Shown: positions 35,690 to 44,259, numbered from the stretch's first letter. The stretch: DNA of 64,000 bases from Chitinophaga eiseniae (GCF_900167135.1 NZ_FUWZ01000004.1:1-64000); one strand, 5' to 3'. A program made the numbers and translations. Notes: a model not told the origin generated them from the sequence alone.

Positions 35690-36316
35690 ATTCAGAAAAT
35701 CTTTCAGCGGTTTCAGGGTTTTATACACAGCGGCCAACTGTTGCGGGGCGTCTTTTGCCAGCAACTCTTTGTCGGCCACCGGACGGACAGCCACAAAATG
35801 TTTCAGCTTGAGGTATTCCGCCATCGGATCGTCTTTTTCAAAGCCCAAAGGAACGCGCTTTAGTTTATCCTCTTCGCTCAGGCCTTCGAAATAACGGCGG
35901 AAGCCAGTCGCCCCCAGGATTTTTTGAAACGCTTCGGCATTATAGGAGATTTCTTTCCGGAGTTCTTTCAGCTTGTCGTTTTCCAGCATATAGATGCCAC
36001 CCGCCAGGAAAGACTTCCCCGGCTGAATGTGCAGATAGTATCCTGCATTCCCACGACCAAGGTTTGCCCCGAAATTGACTTTGTAAGGCTCCTTGTTTTG
36101 AGAGAAACGGGTATCGCGGTATATCCGAAAAAGTGATTTCCTGGCGTCGATGCTCCCTGTTTCCTTATCAAATGCTGCCATCTCTTTTATCAGCGCTTCC
36201 ACAAAGGAAACCATCTCTTCCCGGGCGCTGTTGTAAAGATGTTTATGCTCGTTAAACCACTCCCGGTTGTTGTTGGCGGCCAGGTCTTTCAGGAAATTCA
36301 GAACGGATACTTTCAT
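35675..36316 (-). CDS. DUF2461 family protein
   Basis: A 213-residue protein with the family's hallmark sequences: FLKDLAANNNREWFNEHK, RIYRDTRFSQNKEPYK, YYLHIQPGKSFLAGGIY and AVRPVADKEL. Length fits the DUF2461/TIGR02453 family, which is widespread in Bacteroidota and of unknown function. It follows the VOC-family gene by 5 bp, so both are probably co-transcribed. Confidence 0.88.
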   Translation of the reverse strand: MKVSVLNFLKDLAANNNREWFNEHKHLYNSAREEMVSFVEALIKEMAAFDKETGSIDARKSLFRIYRDTRFSQNKEPYKVNFGANLGRGNAGYYLHIQPGKSFLAGGIYMLENDKLKELRKEISYNAEAFQKILGATGFRRYFEGLSEEDKLKRVPLGFEKDDPMAEYLKLKHFVAVRPVADKELLAKDAPQQLAAVYKTLKPLKDFLNAPFL

Positions 36317-36321
36317 AGCTG

Positions 36322-36696
36322 TTAGTTGATGGAGTGAACCGCCATTTTATTGCCCTCTGTGTCGATGAACATACCGATGTACCCTACCTCCGGACTGATA
36401 TGGGTTTTCGGCACAATCACCTTCCCGTTGTTGGACGTTACCCTGTCTAATACTATCTGCAGATCATGACCACCATTCAGATATACTACGACGCCGTCTG
36501 CAGAGGGTTTGTAGTCCGCGCCCTGAACAATGGCGCCGGAAGCGTTTTTCCCGTCGCTGGGAAAGAACCCCATTTTGGTGCCGAACATTTCGGTTTCGGT
36601 GATGTCCAACCCTAAGATAGCTTTGTAAAAAGAGACGGCTCTGCTAAAATCTGTTGCAGGAATGTCGAAAAAATTGATTACGTTTTCCATTGTCAT
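36322..36696 (-). CDS. VOC (glyoxalase/bleomycin-resistance-like) family protein
   Basis: A 124-residue single-module pair of beta-alpha-beta-beta-beta units: INFFDIPATDFSRAVSFYKAIL at the start and VGYIGMFIDTEGNKMAVHS at the end. Members bind metals or small molecules; activity is unknown. It sits just upstream of the DUF2461 gene and 64 bp after the AraC-type regulator start region, all minus strand. Confidence 0.85.
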   Translation of the reverse strand: MTMENVINFFDIPATDFSRAVSFYKAILGLDITETEMFGTKMGFFPSDGKNASGAIVQGADYKPSADGVVVYLNGGHDLQIVLDRVTSNNGKVIVPKTHISPEVGYIGMFIDTEGNKMAVHSIN

Positions 36697-36760
36697 ATGT
36701 TTTATGTCAGCACAAAATTATTATCCGCAGGAAACATAAAATTGTAAAAATGGGACAAGG

Positions 36761-37576
36761 TCAATCCATCCTGTCAAAAATCAAAGACATCTTTAAGTGA
36801 TCGCCATAAAACGCTTTCGGTGTGAGACCGGTGAATTCTTTGAAATCCTTGATGAAGTGCGCCTGGTCGTAATATTCGCCCTCATAGGCCAGCGAGATCA
36901 GGCTGGAGACTTTCTCATTCAGCAACATTTTGAGCGCAGCCTGCAGCCGGATGGTCTTCGAAAGCTGTTTAGGACTCAGGCCGATGGCGGATGAAAACTT
37001 GCGTACGAGCTGCCTGCGGTTGATATTGGTTTGCCTGGACAGCGCATCGACGGACAGTTGTCCGTTGGCCGTCAAAATAGTGTCAACAGTAGATTTTACG
37101 ATATGGTCAATGGTTTCAGTATCGGTCAGCCGGTTAAATAAAAAAGTCTCCGCCAGTTTTATCCGCTCCTCTGTGGTAGGTGCGTGAAGGATCTCCTGCC
37201 CGAGGACCGCGCCCTCTTCGCCGAAAAGTGCGTCTAGCGGAACGGCCGTATTTTCCATTTCTTTGATAGGCATGGTAGCGAAGGGAAGAAAACCATAGGG
37301 GTGAAAACAAACGAAGAAAGTACCGGTTTCTCCGAGCGGTTCTACATCGAGCGGTTGCGTCAGTTGTCCGATGACAAAACACCTGGGCAGCACCATACTG
37401 TTGCCGTTGTTGGTATAACGCTTGTATGGCGCGCCATAATGAAAAATCATTTTCATCCTGCCGTCAGGAACGATCGTATTTATCTGAGGGGTATTTTCTT
37501 TAGGGCTTTCCAGCGTCCAGTAACATTCAACGAGGGTCGAAAGATCTTTATGCGGTTCAAATATCTGGTGAATCAT
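36761..37576 (-). CDS. AraC-family transcriptional regulator
   Basis: A 271-residue regulator. The N-terminal domain (IFEPHKDLSTLVECYWTLE, VPDGRMKMIFHYG, FFVCFHPYGFLPF) matches the DUF6597-type sensing domain often joined to AraC HTHs. The C-terminal double HTH contains LSRQTNINRRQLVRKFSSAIGLSPKQLSK and YYDQAHFIKDFKEFTGLTPKAF. It may control the adjacent VOC/DUF2461 pair, transcribed in the same direction, but no operator was identified. Confidence 0.88.
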   Translation of the reverse strand: MIHQIFEPHKDLSTLVECYWTLESPKENTPQINTIVPDGRMKMIFHYGAPYKRYTNNGNSMVLPRCFVIGQLTQPLDVEPLGETGTFFVCFHPYGFLPFATMPIKEMENTAVPLDALFGEEGAVLGQEILHAPTTEERIKLAETFLFNRLTDTETIDHIVKSTVDTILTANGQLSVDALSRQTNINRRQLVRKFSSAIGLSPKQLSKTIRLQAALKMLLNEKVSSLISLAYEGEYYDQAHFIKDFKEFTGLTPKAFYGDHLKMSLIFDRMD

Positions 37577-37665
37577 GAAAAGTGCTGTTTGGATGAATGC
37601 CGGGAAAGCTGTACCGGGTCCGCGGCAAAATTACATAAATAAATTATTATGCTTTTTGATGCGGT

Positions 37666-38031
37666 GTGTCGGCACGGGTGAATACTTTGGGAGCTTATAC
37701 ACTTGAGCTGGCACAGTATTATACCAACCAGCACCAGTTGCGCTTTCGTTTTGATCCTGGAACAGATATGCCCATGCCCACTAACTGTACTTTAATATTG
37801 ACGCTAAAAGATACTTCAGATACTGTTATCCGTACGGCCTATATGACTATTAACGATCTGTTGACCGGGGATGCGGTATGGATGCTGAATACACCATCTG
37901 GAAAGTTTACAGGAAGTTACACTCCTGGCATAATTCCAATTATCACAACAACATATAGCATACCTTTACTTGAATGGATGAACGGAGGGCCAAGTGCAGG
38001 AGTAAGCAATTCGTTTATTCTCTATAAATAG
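37666..38031 (+). pseudogene. probable truncated gene: beta-rich C-terminal fragment of unknown family
   Basis: An open frame of 121 codons beginning only at GTG, with an in-frame TGA nine bases upstream and no ribosome-binding sequence. The product (AQYYTNQHQLRFRFDPG, TLILTLKDTSDTVIR, NSFILYK) is beta-rich and looks like the end of a larger protein. A nearby ATG in another frame gives only MLFDAVCRHG. I read it as a 5'-truncated remnant, though a short intact gene with GTG start cannot be excluded. It ends directly against the next fragment. Confidence 0.5.
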
Positions 38032-38382
38032 TTTAAAATACAGGCGAAAAATTTTGTTATTGTTCTTGTATTTATCGCAATAGCGTTTGTTGCTGACAGA
38101 ATATGGAATAAGCGCGATGAGAGAAATTTCGATATTTTTAATAATGCAAGTATTGATGGACGGATTATTGACATAGGTCCCAGTTCTGGTATTATATATT
38201 TCACGCTCGAGAATAGTAATGTAAAATATGGATTTGCTCCGGAAGTATTCGATTATGACCATTATATGTCATTTGATGACAGCGCCAGATTGGGCGATAT
38301 TATAATAAAGCCGGCAAAATCTGATACGGTAAAGCTCATTAAAAAAGGACGCACTTATCTATTTACGTTTAAGAAATTTTGA
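38032..38382 (+). pseudogene. membrane-anchored small protein gene lacking a start codon
   Basis: In the same frame, immediately after the preceding TAG, 116 sense codons run to TGA. The translation begins FKIQAKNFVIVLVFIAIAF, an obvious N-terminal membrane anchor with positive flank (ADRIWNKRDER). A beta-rich soluble part follows (GRIIDIG, IIYFTLENSNVKYGF, LGDIIIKPAKSDTVKLI). A natural start would be ATG AAA ATA CAG; here the first codon is TTT. No ATG, GTG or TTG precedes the anchor. The stretch is AT-rich compared with its neighbours. Either start-codon loss or a deletion junction is likely. Family not recognised. Confidence 0.55.
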
Positions 38383-38454
38383 AAGGAAGTGAAAATGGAT
38401 AAAAGGATATCGTAAAGAAATCAAAGAGATCCGTTTTAATTACATGAAATCCGA

Positions 38455-38508
38455 CCGTTGAAGCTGATGCTGGCATATGTGCGCTTAGTCAGCTTTAACG
38501 GTTTTTTT
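38455..38508. terminator. strong hairpin between the gene remnants and the HxlR gene
   Basis: CCGTTGAAGCTGA pairs with TCAGCTTTAACGG and is followed by eight T on the + strand. The HxlR stop codon lies inside the 3' arm, so the element is shared by both sides. The presence of an intact + terminator supports the fragments having once been an expressed unit. Confidence 0.7.
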
Positions 38509-38845
38509 TAACCACCACCCCCTTCGCCAGTACATCCTCTCCCCAGGTCTCCATCAGGTCCACTATCGGCAGCAGCGATTCGCCCAGCCCGGTTAAAAAA
38601 TACTCCACCTTCGGCGGCAACACCGGGTAAATGACTTTTCTGATAACGCCGTGTTCTTCCAGCTCTTTTAACTGCAGGCTCAGCACCCGCTTGCTGGCAG
38701 TCGGGTTCTGCCGGGCCAGTTCGCTGGGCCGGTGTATACCCTTATGAATAGAATTAATCAGGCAGGGCTTCCATTTACCCCCGATGATCTCAAGCGTTAC
38801 ACCGATGCCGCAGCTCAGGTCCTTCGGATTTTTCTTCTCGTACAT
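38495..38845 (-). CDS. HxlR-family transcriptional regulator
   Basis: A 116-residue winged-helix regulator with family signatures: CGIGVTLEIIGGKWKPCLINSI, RPSELARQNPTASKRVLSLQLKELEEHGVI and VEYFLTGLGESLLPIVDLMETWG. Cys near the N-terminus (DLSCG) is typical of thiol- or aldehyde-responsive members. It is divergent from the SnoaL-like gene, which it probably controls from the ~130-bp shared region. Confidence 0.9.
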   Translation of the reverse strand: MYEKKNPKDLSCGIGVTLEIIGGKWKPCLINSIHKGIHRPSELARQNPTASKRVLSLQLKELEEHGVIRKVIYPVLPPKVEYFLTGLGESLLPIVDLMETWGEDVLAKGVVVKKNR

Positions 38846-38973
38846 AGGTACAAAAGTAGGGTATATCCCTTAATGCGGATATAGGGGCAAAATTTTCACT
38901 ATGACAAAATTTTCACCCTTATTTTTCACGATGGTGTGTCGCCATACCTTTGTCCGTATTAAATATCAGGCAT

Positions 38974-39741
38974 ATGGAATTATCACACAGAGACAAAGCA
39001 GAAGCGATACAGAACAGCATCGAAACCGAGACATTGGCGGAAACCGGTTTAATTCATCCGACTGCTTATAAACAGCATAATCCTCACGTCGCTACCGGGT
39101 TGCAGGCCATCCTGGGACTACATGAACTGATGCCGATGGACAAAGTATATACCAACGTGGTCCGCAAATTCCAGGACGGCGACATCGGATTTGTGCACGT
39201 GGATTATTATTTGTTTGAGCCTACGGTAGCTTTCGATATTCATCGTTTTGAAGAGGGCAGGAGCGTAGAGCACTGGGACAATCTCCAGCCGAATCCCCAA
39301 AAGCGGAATAAGAGCGGGAGAACGATGACCGATGGCAAGACCAAGGCGAAAGACCATCATAAGACGGTATCCAATAAGGCGCTTGTACGCCGTTTTGTGC
39401 AGGAGGTGTTGATAGAAGGGAATAGGGAAGGGCTATCGTCGTACTTTAAGGACGATGAGCTCATTCAGCACAACCCGCACATGGGAGATGGCGTCAGTGA
39501 GTTTTTCGGTGTGCTGGAGGAATGGAAAACAGCGGGGAAGCCACAGACGTACCATACCATCCATAAAGTGCTGGGAGAGGGCAATTTCGTGCTGGTGCTC
39601 AGTGAAGGCTACCTGCACGGGATACATTCCGCTTTCTACGATTTATACCGGGTGGAGCATGACCGGATTATCGAACACTGGGACGTGATCGAGGAGATAC
39701 CGCCCGTTGAAAAACGTAAAAATGACAATGGAAAATTTTAA
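38974..39741 (+). CDS. tandem SnoaL-like/NTF2-fold protein
   Basis: About 255 residues forming two related NTF2/SnoaL-like halves: YKQHNPHVATGLQAILGL, DIGFVHVDYYLF and FDIHRFEEGRSVEHWDNLQ in the first; DELIQHNPHMGDGVSEFFGVL, FVLVLSEGYLHG and YDLYRVEHDRIIEHWDVIEE in the second. The repeat implies an internal duplication. Each half would be a small-molecule pocket (polyketide-cyclase-like superfamily), often seen as cofactor-free hydrolases or isomerases. I start at MELSHRDK; an upstream TTG is less likely. Regulated probably by the divergent HxlR protein. Confidence 0.82.
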   Translation: MELSHRDKAEAIQNSIETETLAETGLIHPTAYKQHNPHVATGLQAILGLHELMPMDKVYTNVVRKFQDGDIGFVHVDYYLFEPTVAFDIHRFEEGRSVEHWDNLQPNPQKRNKSGRTMTDGKTKAKDHHKTVSNKALVRRFVQEVLIEGNREGLSSYFKDDELIQHNPHMGDGVSEFFGVLEEWKTAGKPQTYHTIHKVLGEGNFVLVLSEGYLHGIHSAFYDLYRVEHDRIIEHWDVIEEIPPVEKRKNDNGKF

Positions 39742-39746
39742 TGACA

Positions 39747-39770
39747 GGGCGCAGGTGATGCGCCCTTTTT
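39747..39770 (+). terminator. terminator of the SnoaL-like gene
   Basis: GGGCGCA and TGCGCCC form a 7-bp GC-rich stem with a five-base loop, followed by TTTTT, starting 5 bp after the stop codon. Confidence 0.8.
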
Positions 39771-39784
39771 GTATTGGTCAGAGA

Positions 39785-40696
39785 TTATACCACGGTAACT
39801 TTGGACAGATCAGTTACCCGTAGGCCTTTCAGTGCTGCATAGGTTGTCTTGTCCATGGTGGCGCCGTCAAAACAAACGGTTTTAAAATCGAGATGCGATT
39901 TATTGGTGAGCGAAAAAGGCAGTTTGAATGATACGTTCCTGAGCGTGGCGCCGCTGAAGGAGGCGTCTTTTAACGCAGACTTGTCAAACTGTACACCGAT
40001 GAAGGTCTGTCCGTCGAAGTGCATGCCCCGCAGATCACACTGCTGAAAATCGGTGGCGTTGAAAATGCAGCGCTCAAACCGCGTTTGCTGAAGGTCCGTT
40101 TTAGTAATCCTGACATCAAGAAAAGTAACATCGGTGAATGTGGCGCCCTGTCCCGACATATGCAGGGTGGTGCGCACAAGGATGGACTGGCGGAAAGTAG
40201 CATCTGTGAGGTCGGTAATGGAAAAACTGCAGTCTGTCAGGTTGGCGCGGTCGAAATTGGCTTCGCGGGCGTCGATCACTTCGAAGGTGCTGCCTGTTAG
40301 ATCTGCGCCGGCGAAATTGGCGCTATGCAGTGAGCCGGCCTTAAACTTTCCTTTGTGCAGCGTAGCGCCGGCGAAGTCTTCCTGCTGCATATCAACGGCC
40401 GTGAGATGCAGCGCTACCTGTCGTTCCTGCGAGGGCAGGGATGCTGCAGCCGGCTGTTCCGCAGGGGATGCCACGGTGCCGGTGCCGGCGGGGCTGTTTT
40501 CCGTAAAATAGTTCAGGTCCACGTCCAGCATGGCTGCCAGGCGGTGGAAGGTAGTAATGTCCGGCATAGACTCGCCCCGTTCCCATTTGCCGACCGCCTG
40601 CGGACTGATAAACAGCTGTTGCGCCAGCCCCGCCTGGGACAGGCCTTTGGCTTTACGTGCCTGGGTAATTTTGCTGCCGATGATCTTAGTATCCAT
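39785..40696 (-). CDS. XRE-type HTH regulator fused to pentapeptide-repeat domain
   Basis: Residues ~5-60 form an XRE HTH (KITQARKAKGLSQAGLAQQLFISPQAVGKWERGESMPDI). Residues ~100-290 are a pentapeptide-repeat helix with A-D/N-L/F-x-x units (LHSANFAGADLTGSTF, REANFDRANLTDCSF, FRQSILVRTTL). Pentapeptide solenoids can mimic DNA, as in gyrase-protecting Qnr/MfpA proteins. Joined to a DNA-binding head, the domain may serve for protein contact or oligomerisation. It is monocistronic. Fold calls are firm; role unknown. Confidence 0.85.
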   Translation of the reverse strand: MDTKIIGSKITQARKAKGLSQAGLAQQLFISPQAVGKWERGESMPDITTFHRLAAMLDVDLNYFTENSPAGTGTVASPAEQPAAASLPSQERQVALHLTAVDMQQEDFAGATLHKGKFKAGSLHSANFAGADLTGSTFEVIDAREANFDRANLTDCSFSITDLTDATFRQSILVRTTLHMSGQGATFTDVTFLDVRITKTDLQQTRFERCIFNATDFQQCDLRGMHFDGQTFIGVQFDKSALKDASFSGATLRNVSFKLPFSLTNKSHLDFKTVCFDGATMDKTTYAALKGLRVTDLSKVTVV

Positions 40697-40782
40697 ATAA
40701 TATCCTTTTTGCGACGCTGTAAAGATATCCTGCTCCCGCTCAGTAATCGCTAAAAAGCAGGCATCTATTAGTGGTAACGCCG

Positions 40783-41496
40783 CTACTTATTGTTGTTGTC
40801 CGGTGTTTTGCGCTGTTTCGCCGCTGCAAACTGCGTCATTCTCTCTTGCTGCTCCTGTGCCAGCTGCGACAGTTTTGCTTCTCCCAATGCTTCGGTCAGC
40901 ATGTTGTCGATGGATTTGTTCCTGGCGTTGGAGAATAATTCCTGGTGTTTATTTTCTGTGTCTTTCAGGATGTTGATCACCACTTGTTTGTCTTTCGGGT
41001 CGATGTCATGATACATCAGCAGGTTGGGTTTGTAGAGCAACGGGTAGATCCTGGCGAGGATTTTTTCGCCTGCTTTGGTGATGCTGACCAGTTTGGCCCG
41101 TTTGTCGTCCGGGTCTGTCCGTTCGGTGATGTACCCTTGCTTTTTCAGTTTATTAAGGATGTCGATGCCGGTTGTTTGTTCGGTGAAATTGTATTGGATG
41201 ACCTGCGTTTTCTTGACTTCCTTTAACTGGTAGATGGTATTCAGAAAATAGAACCACTCCAGTTCAAATCCCGGCAGGTCCTGCAATGCCATTTTAGCGT
41301 AGGCTGTTTGCATACTCGCCAGCCTGCCTATCAGTTTGGCGAATACTGTATCGAGGTCCAGCGGAGTGAGGCCGCTGAAAAGCTGCTGATTACTCTCTGT
41401 TGCTAAAAAATGCATACAGAATTCTGTGGCGGACAAGCCGGGGCTCTTCTGCGTATATGCCTCCCAGGCGCTGATCAGTTTCGTAAGTTCTCCCAT
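40783..41496 (-). CDS. MarR-family transcriptional regulator
   Basis: A 237-residue regulator, longer than most MarR proteins because of an N-terminal ~80-residue helical part and a charged C-terminal tail (LAQEQQERMTQFAAAKQRK). The winged helix is at ~90-165: QVIQYNFTEQTTGIDILNKLKKQGYI followed by RTDPDDKRAKLVSITKAGEK, the classical MarR wing. It is divergent from a four-helix membrane protein gene, and the shared region holds repeated palindromic sequences likely to be its operators. Confidence 0.88.
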   Translation of the reverse strand: MGELTKLISAWEAYTQKSPGLSATEFCMHFLATESNQQLFSGLTPLDLDTVFAKLIGRLASMQTAYAKMALQDLPGFELEWFYFLNTIYQLKEVKKTQVIQYNFTEQTTGIDILNKLKKQGYITERTDPDDKRAKLVSITKAGEKILARIYPLLYKPNLLMYHDIDPKDKQVVINILKDTENKHQELFSNARNKSIDNMLTEALGEAKLSQLAQEQQERMTQFAAAKQRKTPDNNNK

Positions 41497-41500
41497 GATT

Positions 41501-41620
41501 TACATCGAATTCGATATAAAAGTAGCAAAAAAGGGTCCAATAATTTGTTCGATTCGATTTTATAGCTAATTTTACATCGAAATAGATATATTTTGATTTA
41601 AAGTTAATCTATATCGATAT
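41501..41620. promoter_or_regulatory. repeated palindromic operator-like sites in the MarR/membrane-protein divergent region
   Basis: TACATCGAATTCGATATA (from 41501) recurs as TACATCGAAATAGATATA (41573-41590). A third palindrome ATATCGATAT lies at 41611-41620, and a partial site TTCGATTCGA lies between. MarR proteins bind such AT-rich palindromes next to their own genes. The block is far more AT-rich than the surrounding DNA. Confidence 0.55.
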
Positions 41621-41649
41621 AATTTATCGCTTGTTTAAAACAATAAAAA

Positions 41650-42162
41650 ATGGTTAAAATGGATAATATATCAAGCAGTTACCTGGTGCGGGCTGAACTC
41701 TGGTTATTGATTACGACGTTGCTCTACTTTCTGATGAACGGCGCGCAGCTGTTTGAGACGCTGGTATTTGTGCCGAAATGGGCGGAGGCTCCACCGGCCA
41801 ATTTCGGCTTATTGCTGGACGGGAGGGGAGCCAGCCTGAAAAATTTCTGGATCGTTTTCCACTCCATACATGAAGTGACCTTCCTGCTGGCGATCGTCTT
41901 CTGCTGGAAAATAGACTTCGCCAGAAACTGGCTGCTGATTTTATTTGCCATCCACTTTGCGGTAAGGGTGTGGACGCTGGCTTTTTTTGCGCCCAACATC
42001 ATTCATTTTCAGAAAATAGCCGAGACGCATTTCGTAGTCAATAATCTCGCGGCAAAAACATCGCTCTGGCAAACACTCAACTATATCCGCGTGGCCATTT
42101 TTATCGCCGTTTCCATTGGATTGATTCCATTGTGCGTCCGGCTGTTGAATGTACGTGTTTAA
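41650..42162 (+). CDS. four-helix integral membrane protein of unknown function
   Basis: A 170-residue protein with four hydrophobic segments: ELWLLITTLLYFLMNGAQLF, EVTFLLAIVFCWKI, WLLILFAIHFAVRVWTLAFF and VAIFIAVSIGLIPLCVRLL. Polar and His residues (FHSIHEV, APNIIHFQKIAETHFV) lie between them. I do not recognise the family. Control by the divergent MarR protein is likely given the shared operator-like sites. It ends in a clear terminator, so it is monocistronic. Confidence 0.75.
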   Translation: MVKMDNISSSYLVRAELWLLITTLLYFLMNGAQLFETLVFVPKWAEAPPANFGLLLDGRGASLKNFWIVFHSIHEVTFLLAIVFCWKIDFARNWLLILFAIHFAVRVWTLAFFAPNIIHFQKIAETHFVVNNLAAKTSLWQTLNYIRVAIFIAVSIGLIPLCVRLLNVRV

Positions 42163-42251
42163 CGTTTCGCCGATAACCCATGCCGGCTGACAAGGCCACT
42201 GCAGCAACAATGCAGCAGTCAGTATATTCGCAACGGAAAAAACAGGTAGCT

Positions 42252-42290
42252 GCCTCCTGGTACACGATGGTGTTGCCAGGAGGCTTTTTT
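42252..42290 (+). terminator. terminator of the membrane-protein gene
   Basis: GCCTCCTGG and CCAGGAGGC form a perfect 9-bp stem followed by six T, about 90 bp beyond the stop codon. Confidence 0.8.
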
Positions 42291-42384
42291 ATAATTGTAA
42301 CGTCTTCATTCGTTCCATATATGGAAATATTCATGCTAATTCTAAATAACAAATTACCTTCGCTCCTGATTTTTATTCACTTAC

Positions 42385-42951
42385 ATGTCATCATCCATCC
42401 TTCGAGATACGCCGGAAACCGAATTGTGGCAGCTGGTCCGGCAAGGCAGTGTGCCGGCTTATGAAGCGTTATACGAGCGTCACTGGGAAACCCTGTACGA
42501 AACTGCCTACTGGCGCCTGTACGATAAAGATGCGGCCAAAGACATAGTGCAGGAGGTCTTTATTTACTGCTGGCAGAAAAGAGAACAAATTCAGATCACA
42601 GAATCTGTGGTGGGCTATTTTCGTACAGCCGTCAGGTTTAAGGTACTCAATCACCTGAAATCGGAACAGGCAAGAGATAAGTATCGTCAGCTGGCTGGCC
42701 GGGAACTACCGGAGATCACACATTCCACAGAAGAAATGATGGCTGGCGCAGACCTGGAAGCCAGCTACCGTCGTGAGTTGCAGCGGCTCCCTGAAAAAAT
42801 GCGGCAGTTGTTTATCGATAGCCGTGACCATGGGCTGTCTGTTCGGGAAATTGCGCAAAAACACGGCCTGTCAGAGCAAACAGTGAAAAACCAACTGTCC
42901 GCAGCCCTTAAAAAATTAAGGGACGGACTGGGAAACTTCTTTTTTGAATAA
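42385..42951 (+). CDS. ECF RNA polymerase sigma factor
   Basis: A 188-residue ECF sigma: region 2 is YETAYWRLYDKDAAKDIVQEVFIYCWQKRE, and region 4 is LPEKMRQLFIDSRDHGLSVREIAQKHGLSEQTVKNQLSAALKKLR. The FecR gene begins 59 bp later, but that gap carries its own promoter-like motif, so FecR may be transcribed separately. The same motif precedes the TonB receptor gene, making these probable targets of this sigma factor. Confidence 0.92.
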   Translation: MSSSILRDTPETELWQLVRQGSVPAYEALYERHWETLYETAYWRLYDKDAAKDIVQEVFIYCWQKREQIQITESVVGYFRTAVRFKVLNHLKSEQARDKYRQLAGRELPEITHSTEEMMAGADLEASYRRELQRLPEKMRQLFIDSRDHGLSVREIAQKHGLSEQTVKNQLSAALKKLRDGLGNFFFE

Positions 42952-42961
42952 TTTTTTTTCT

Positions 42962-42995
42962 TCGACATAGTACTTCCGGAATTTGAGGATTGTCT
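42962..42995 (+). promoter_or_regulatory. 34-bp promoter-like motif, copy A (before FecR)
   Basis: The element contains GACATAGTACTTC at its left and GGAATTTGAGGATTGTCT at its right. It differs from copy C, before the receptor gene, by a single base over 34. Its ends include the inverted GACA / TGTC. It lies 15 bp ahead of the FecR start codon. Either an ECF-sigma promoter or an operator would fit. Confidence 0.5.
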
Positions 42996-43010
42996 ATTAA
43001 ACAACAGCAT

Positions 43011-43994
43011 ATGAGTCACCCTGATAAACATATCATCGATCAATTGCTTGAAAAGCATGCGTTAGGTATCTGTACGCAGGAAGAGCGTGCTATACTGGAA
43101 AGATGGTATGCTGCCTTCCCGGTTGGAAAACGTGCACTGGAAGATGAGGCGGAACGTAAGGCGGTGCACACGTCGATGAAAGCAGGGATTTTTGATAAAA
43201 TCAGTCAGGAAGAAGGTACGGTGGGAGCGGTGCGGGCGCAGCGGCCCGTCCGCCACATGTACTGGCGCGCTGCGGCTGCAGCGGTGGTGTTGATCGCGGC
43301 AGGCGCCCTGTTTTATTTCTTCCGCGCAAAACCTGCGCCGGTTGCCTTTGCCGAAGTGGTGGCGCCTGCCGGCAAACAAGTGATGCATATGGAGCTGCCG
43401 GACGGTTCTGCCGTATGGCTGGAGCCGGGGTCCACACTGCGCTATGCCAGACAGTTCGGAACAGAAAGCCGTGAGGTGCAGGTACTGGACGGCCAGGCTT
43501 TTTTCGCGGTGGCCCCGGGCGCATCGCAGCCCTTTATGGTCGGCACCCCTGAGGGGATACAGACAAAAGTGCTGGGCACGGAATTCAGCGTAAAAGCCTA
43601 CCGCGGACTGAAATATGTACAGGTGGCGGTGAGCGCCGGAAAGGTGCAGGTGTCAGACAACAACGCTGTATTGGGGGTGCTGGAAGCAGGGCAGCAGCTG
43701 ACATACGAAGTAGGAACGCATACGGCTACACGGGGAGACCTTCCCACGGATGACTGGCGCAACGGCAACCAGACATTGCAGAACAGCTCCTTTGCCGAGG
43801 TGGCCCGCATCCTGCAAAACCGCTACGGAGTGAAGCTGTCCTATGATACCGCCATGATGGCGCCCTATCGTTTTAACCTGCGTATTGCCGGCAATACCTC
43901 CCTGGAGGAAACCATGGAAATGCTGAAAGAACTGAGTGGGATGACCTATACGCTCAGCAACGGACAGGTGACTGTTACCGGTATACAACAATAG
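43011..43994 (+). CDS. FecR-family anti-sigma factor
   Basis: About 327 residues: cytoplasmic N-terminus (IDQLLEKHALGICTQEERAILERWY), one membrane span near residue 85-105 (WRAAAAAVVLIAAGALFYFF), and a periplasmic FecR domain (LPDGSAVWLEPGSTLRYAR, VLDGQAFFAVAPG, VLGTEFSVKAYRG). The C-terminal part (FAEVARILQNRYGVKLSYD, FNLRIAGNTSLEETMEMLKELSGMTY) resembles the STN-contacting fold. The ATG start is chosen over an upstream TTG. It works with the preceding sigma factor and probably with the STN-bearing receptor downstream. Confidence 0.9.
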   Translation: MSHPDKHIIDQLLEKHALGICTQEERAILERWYAAFPVGKRALEDEAERKAVHTSMKAGIFDKISQEEGTVGAVRAQRPVRHMYWRAAAAAVVLIAAGALFYFFRAKPAPVAFAEVVAPAGKQVMHMELPDGSAVWLEPGSTLRYARQFGTESREVQVLDGQAFFAVAPGASQPFMVGTPEGIQTKVLGTEFSVKAYRGLKYVQVAVSAGKVQVSDNNAVLGVLEAGQQLTYEVGTHTATRGDLPTDDWRNGNQTLQNSSFAEVARILQNRYGVKLSYDTAMMAPYRFNLRIAGNTSLEETMEMLKELSGMTYTLSNGQVTVTGIQQ

Positions 43995-44259
43995 ATTTTT
44001 ATAACAGCATCGTTACCCGGAAGCTGTCCCGAAAAGACGGCAGGGAACTGCTATGCCCACCCGGTGGGAGAATAACCATTAAGGACACTTTATATAGAAA
44101 TTTAACGGAAACTATGCTCAATGATTACGGAAAAGGCAGCGTCCAATTCATCCAACGCAGGGACGTTAGGACCGTTCCCGGTCCTGCCGCTGATTAAAAA
44201 GCTAACATGCCTGTCCCTGGCACACGAAAGGTGTGACCGGGACAACATTGATGGATAAA

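Noticed and set aside
42180..42464. 94-codon + frame spanning the terminator and the sigma gene start
   Set aside because: Runs through a strong terminator hairpin and overlaps the sigma gene in another frame.
44114..44197. 27-codon frame after the FecR gene, considered as a small peptide
   Set aside because: No leader or core features, no ribosome-binding sequence, and it lies in a region that looks like decayed operon ends.
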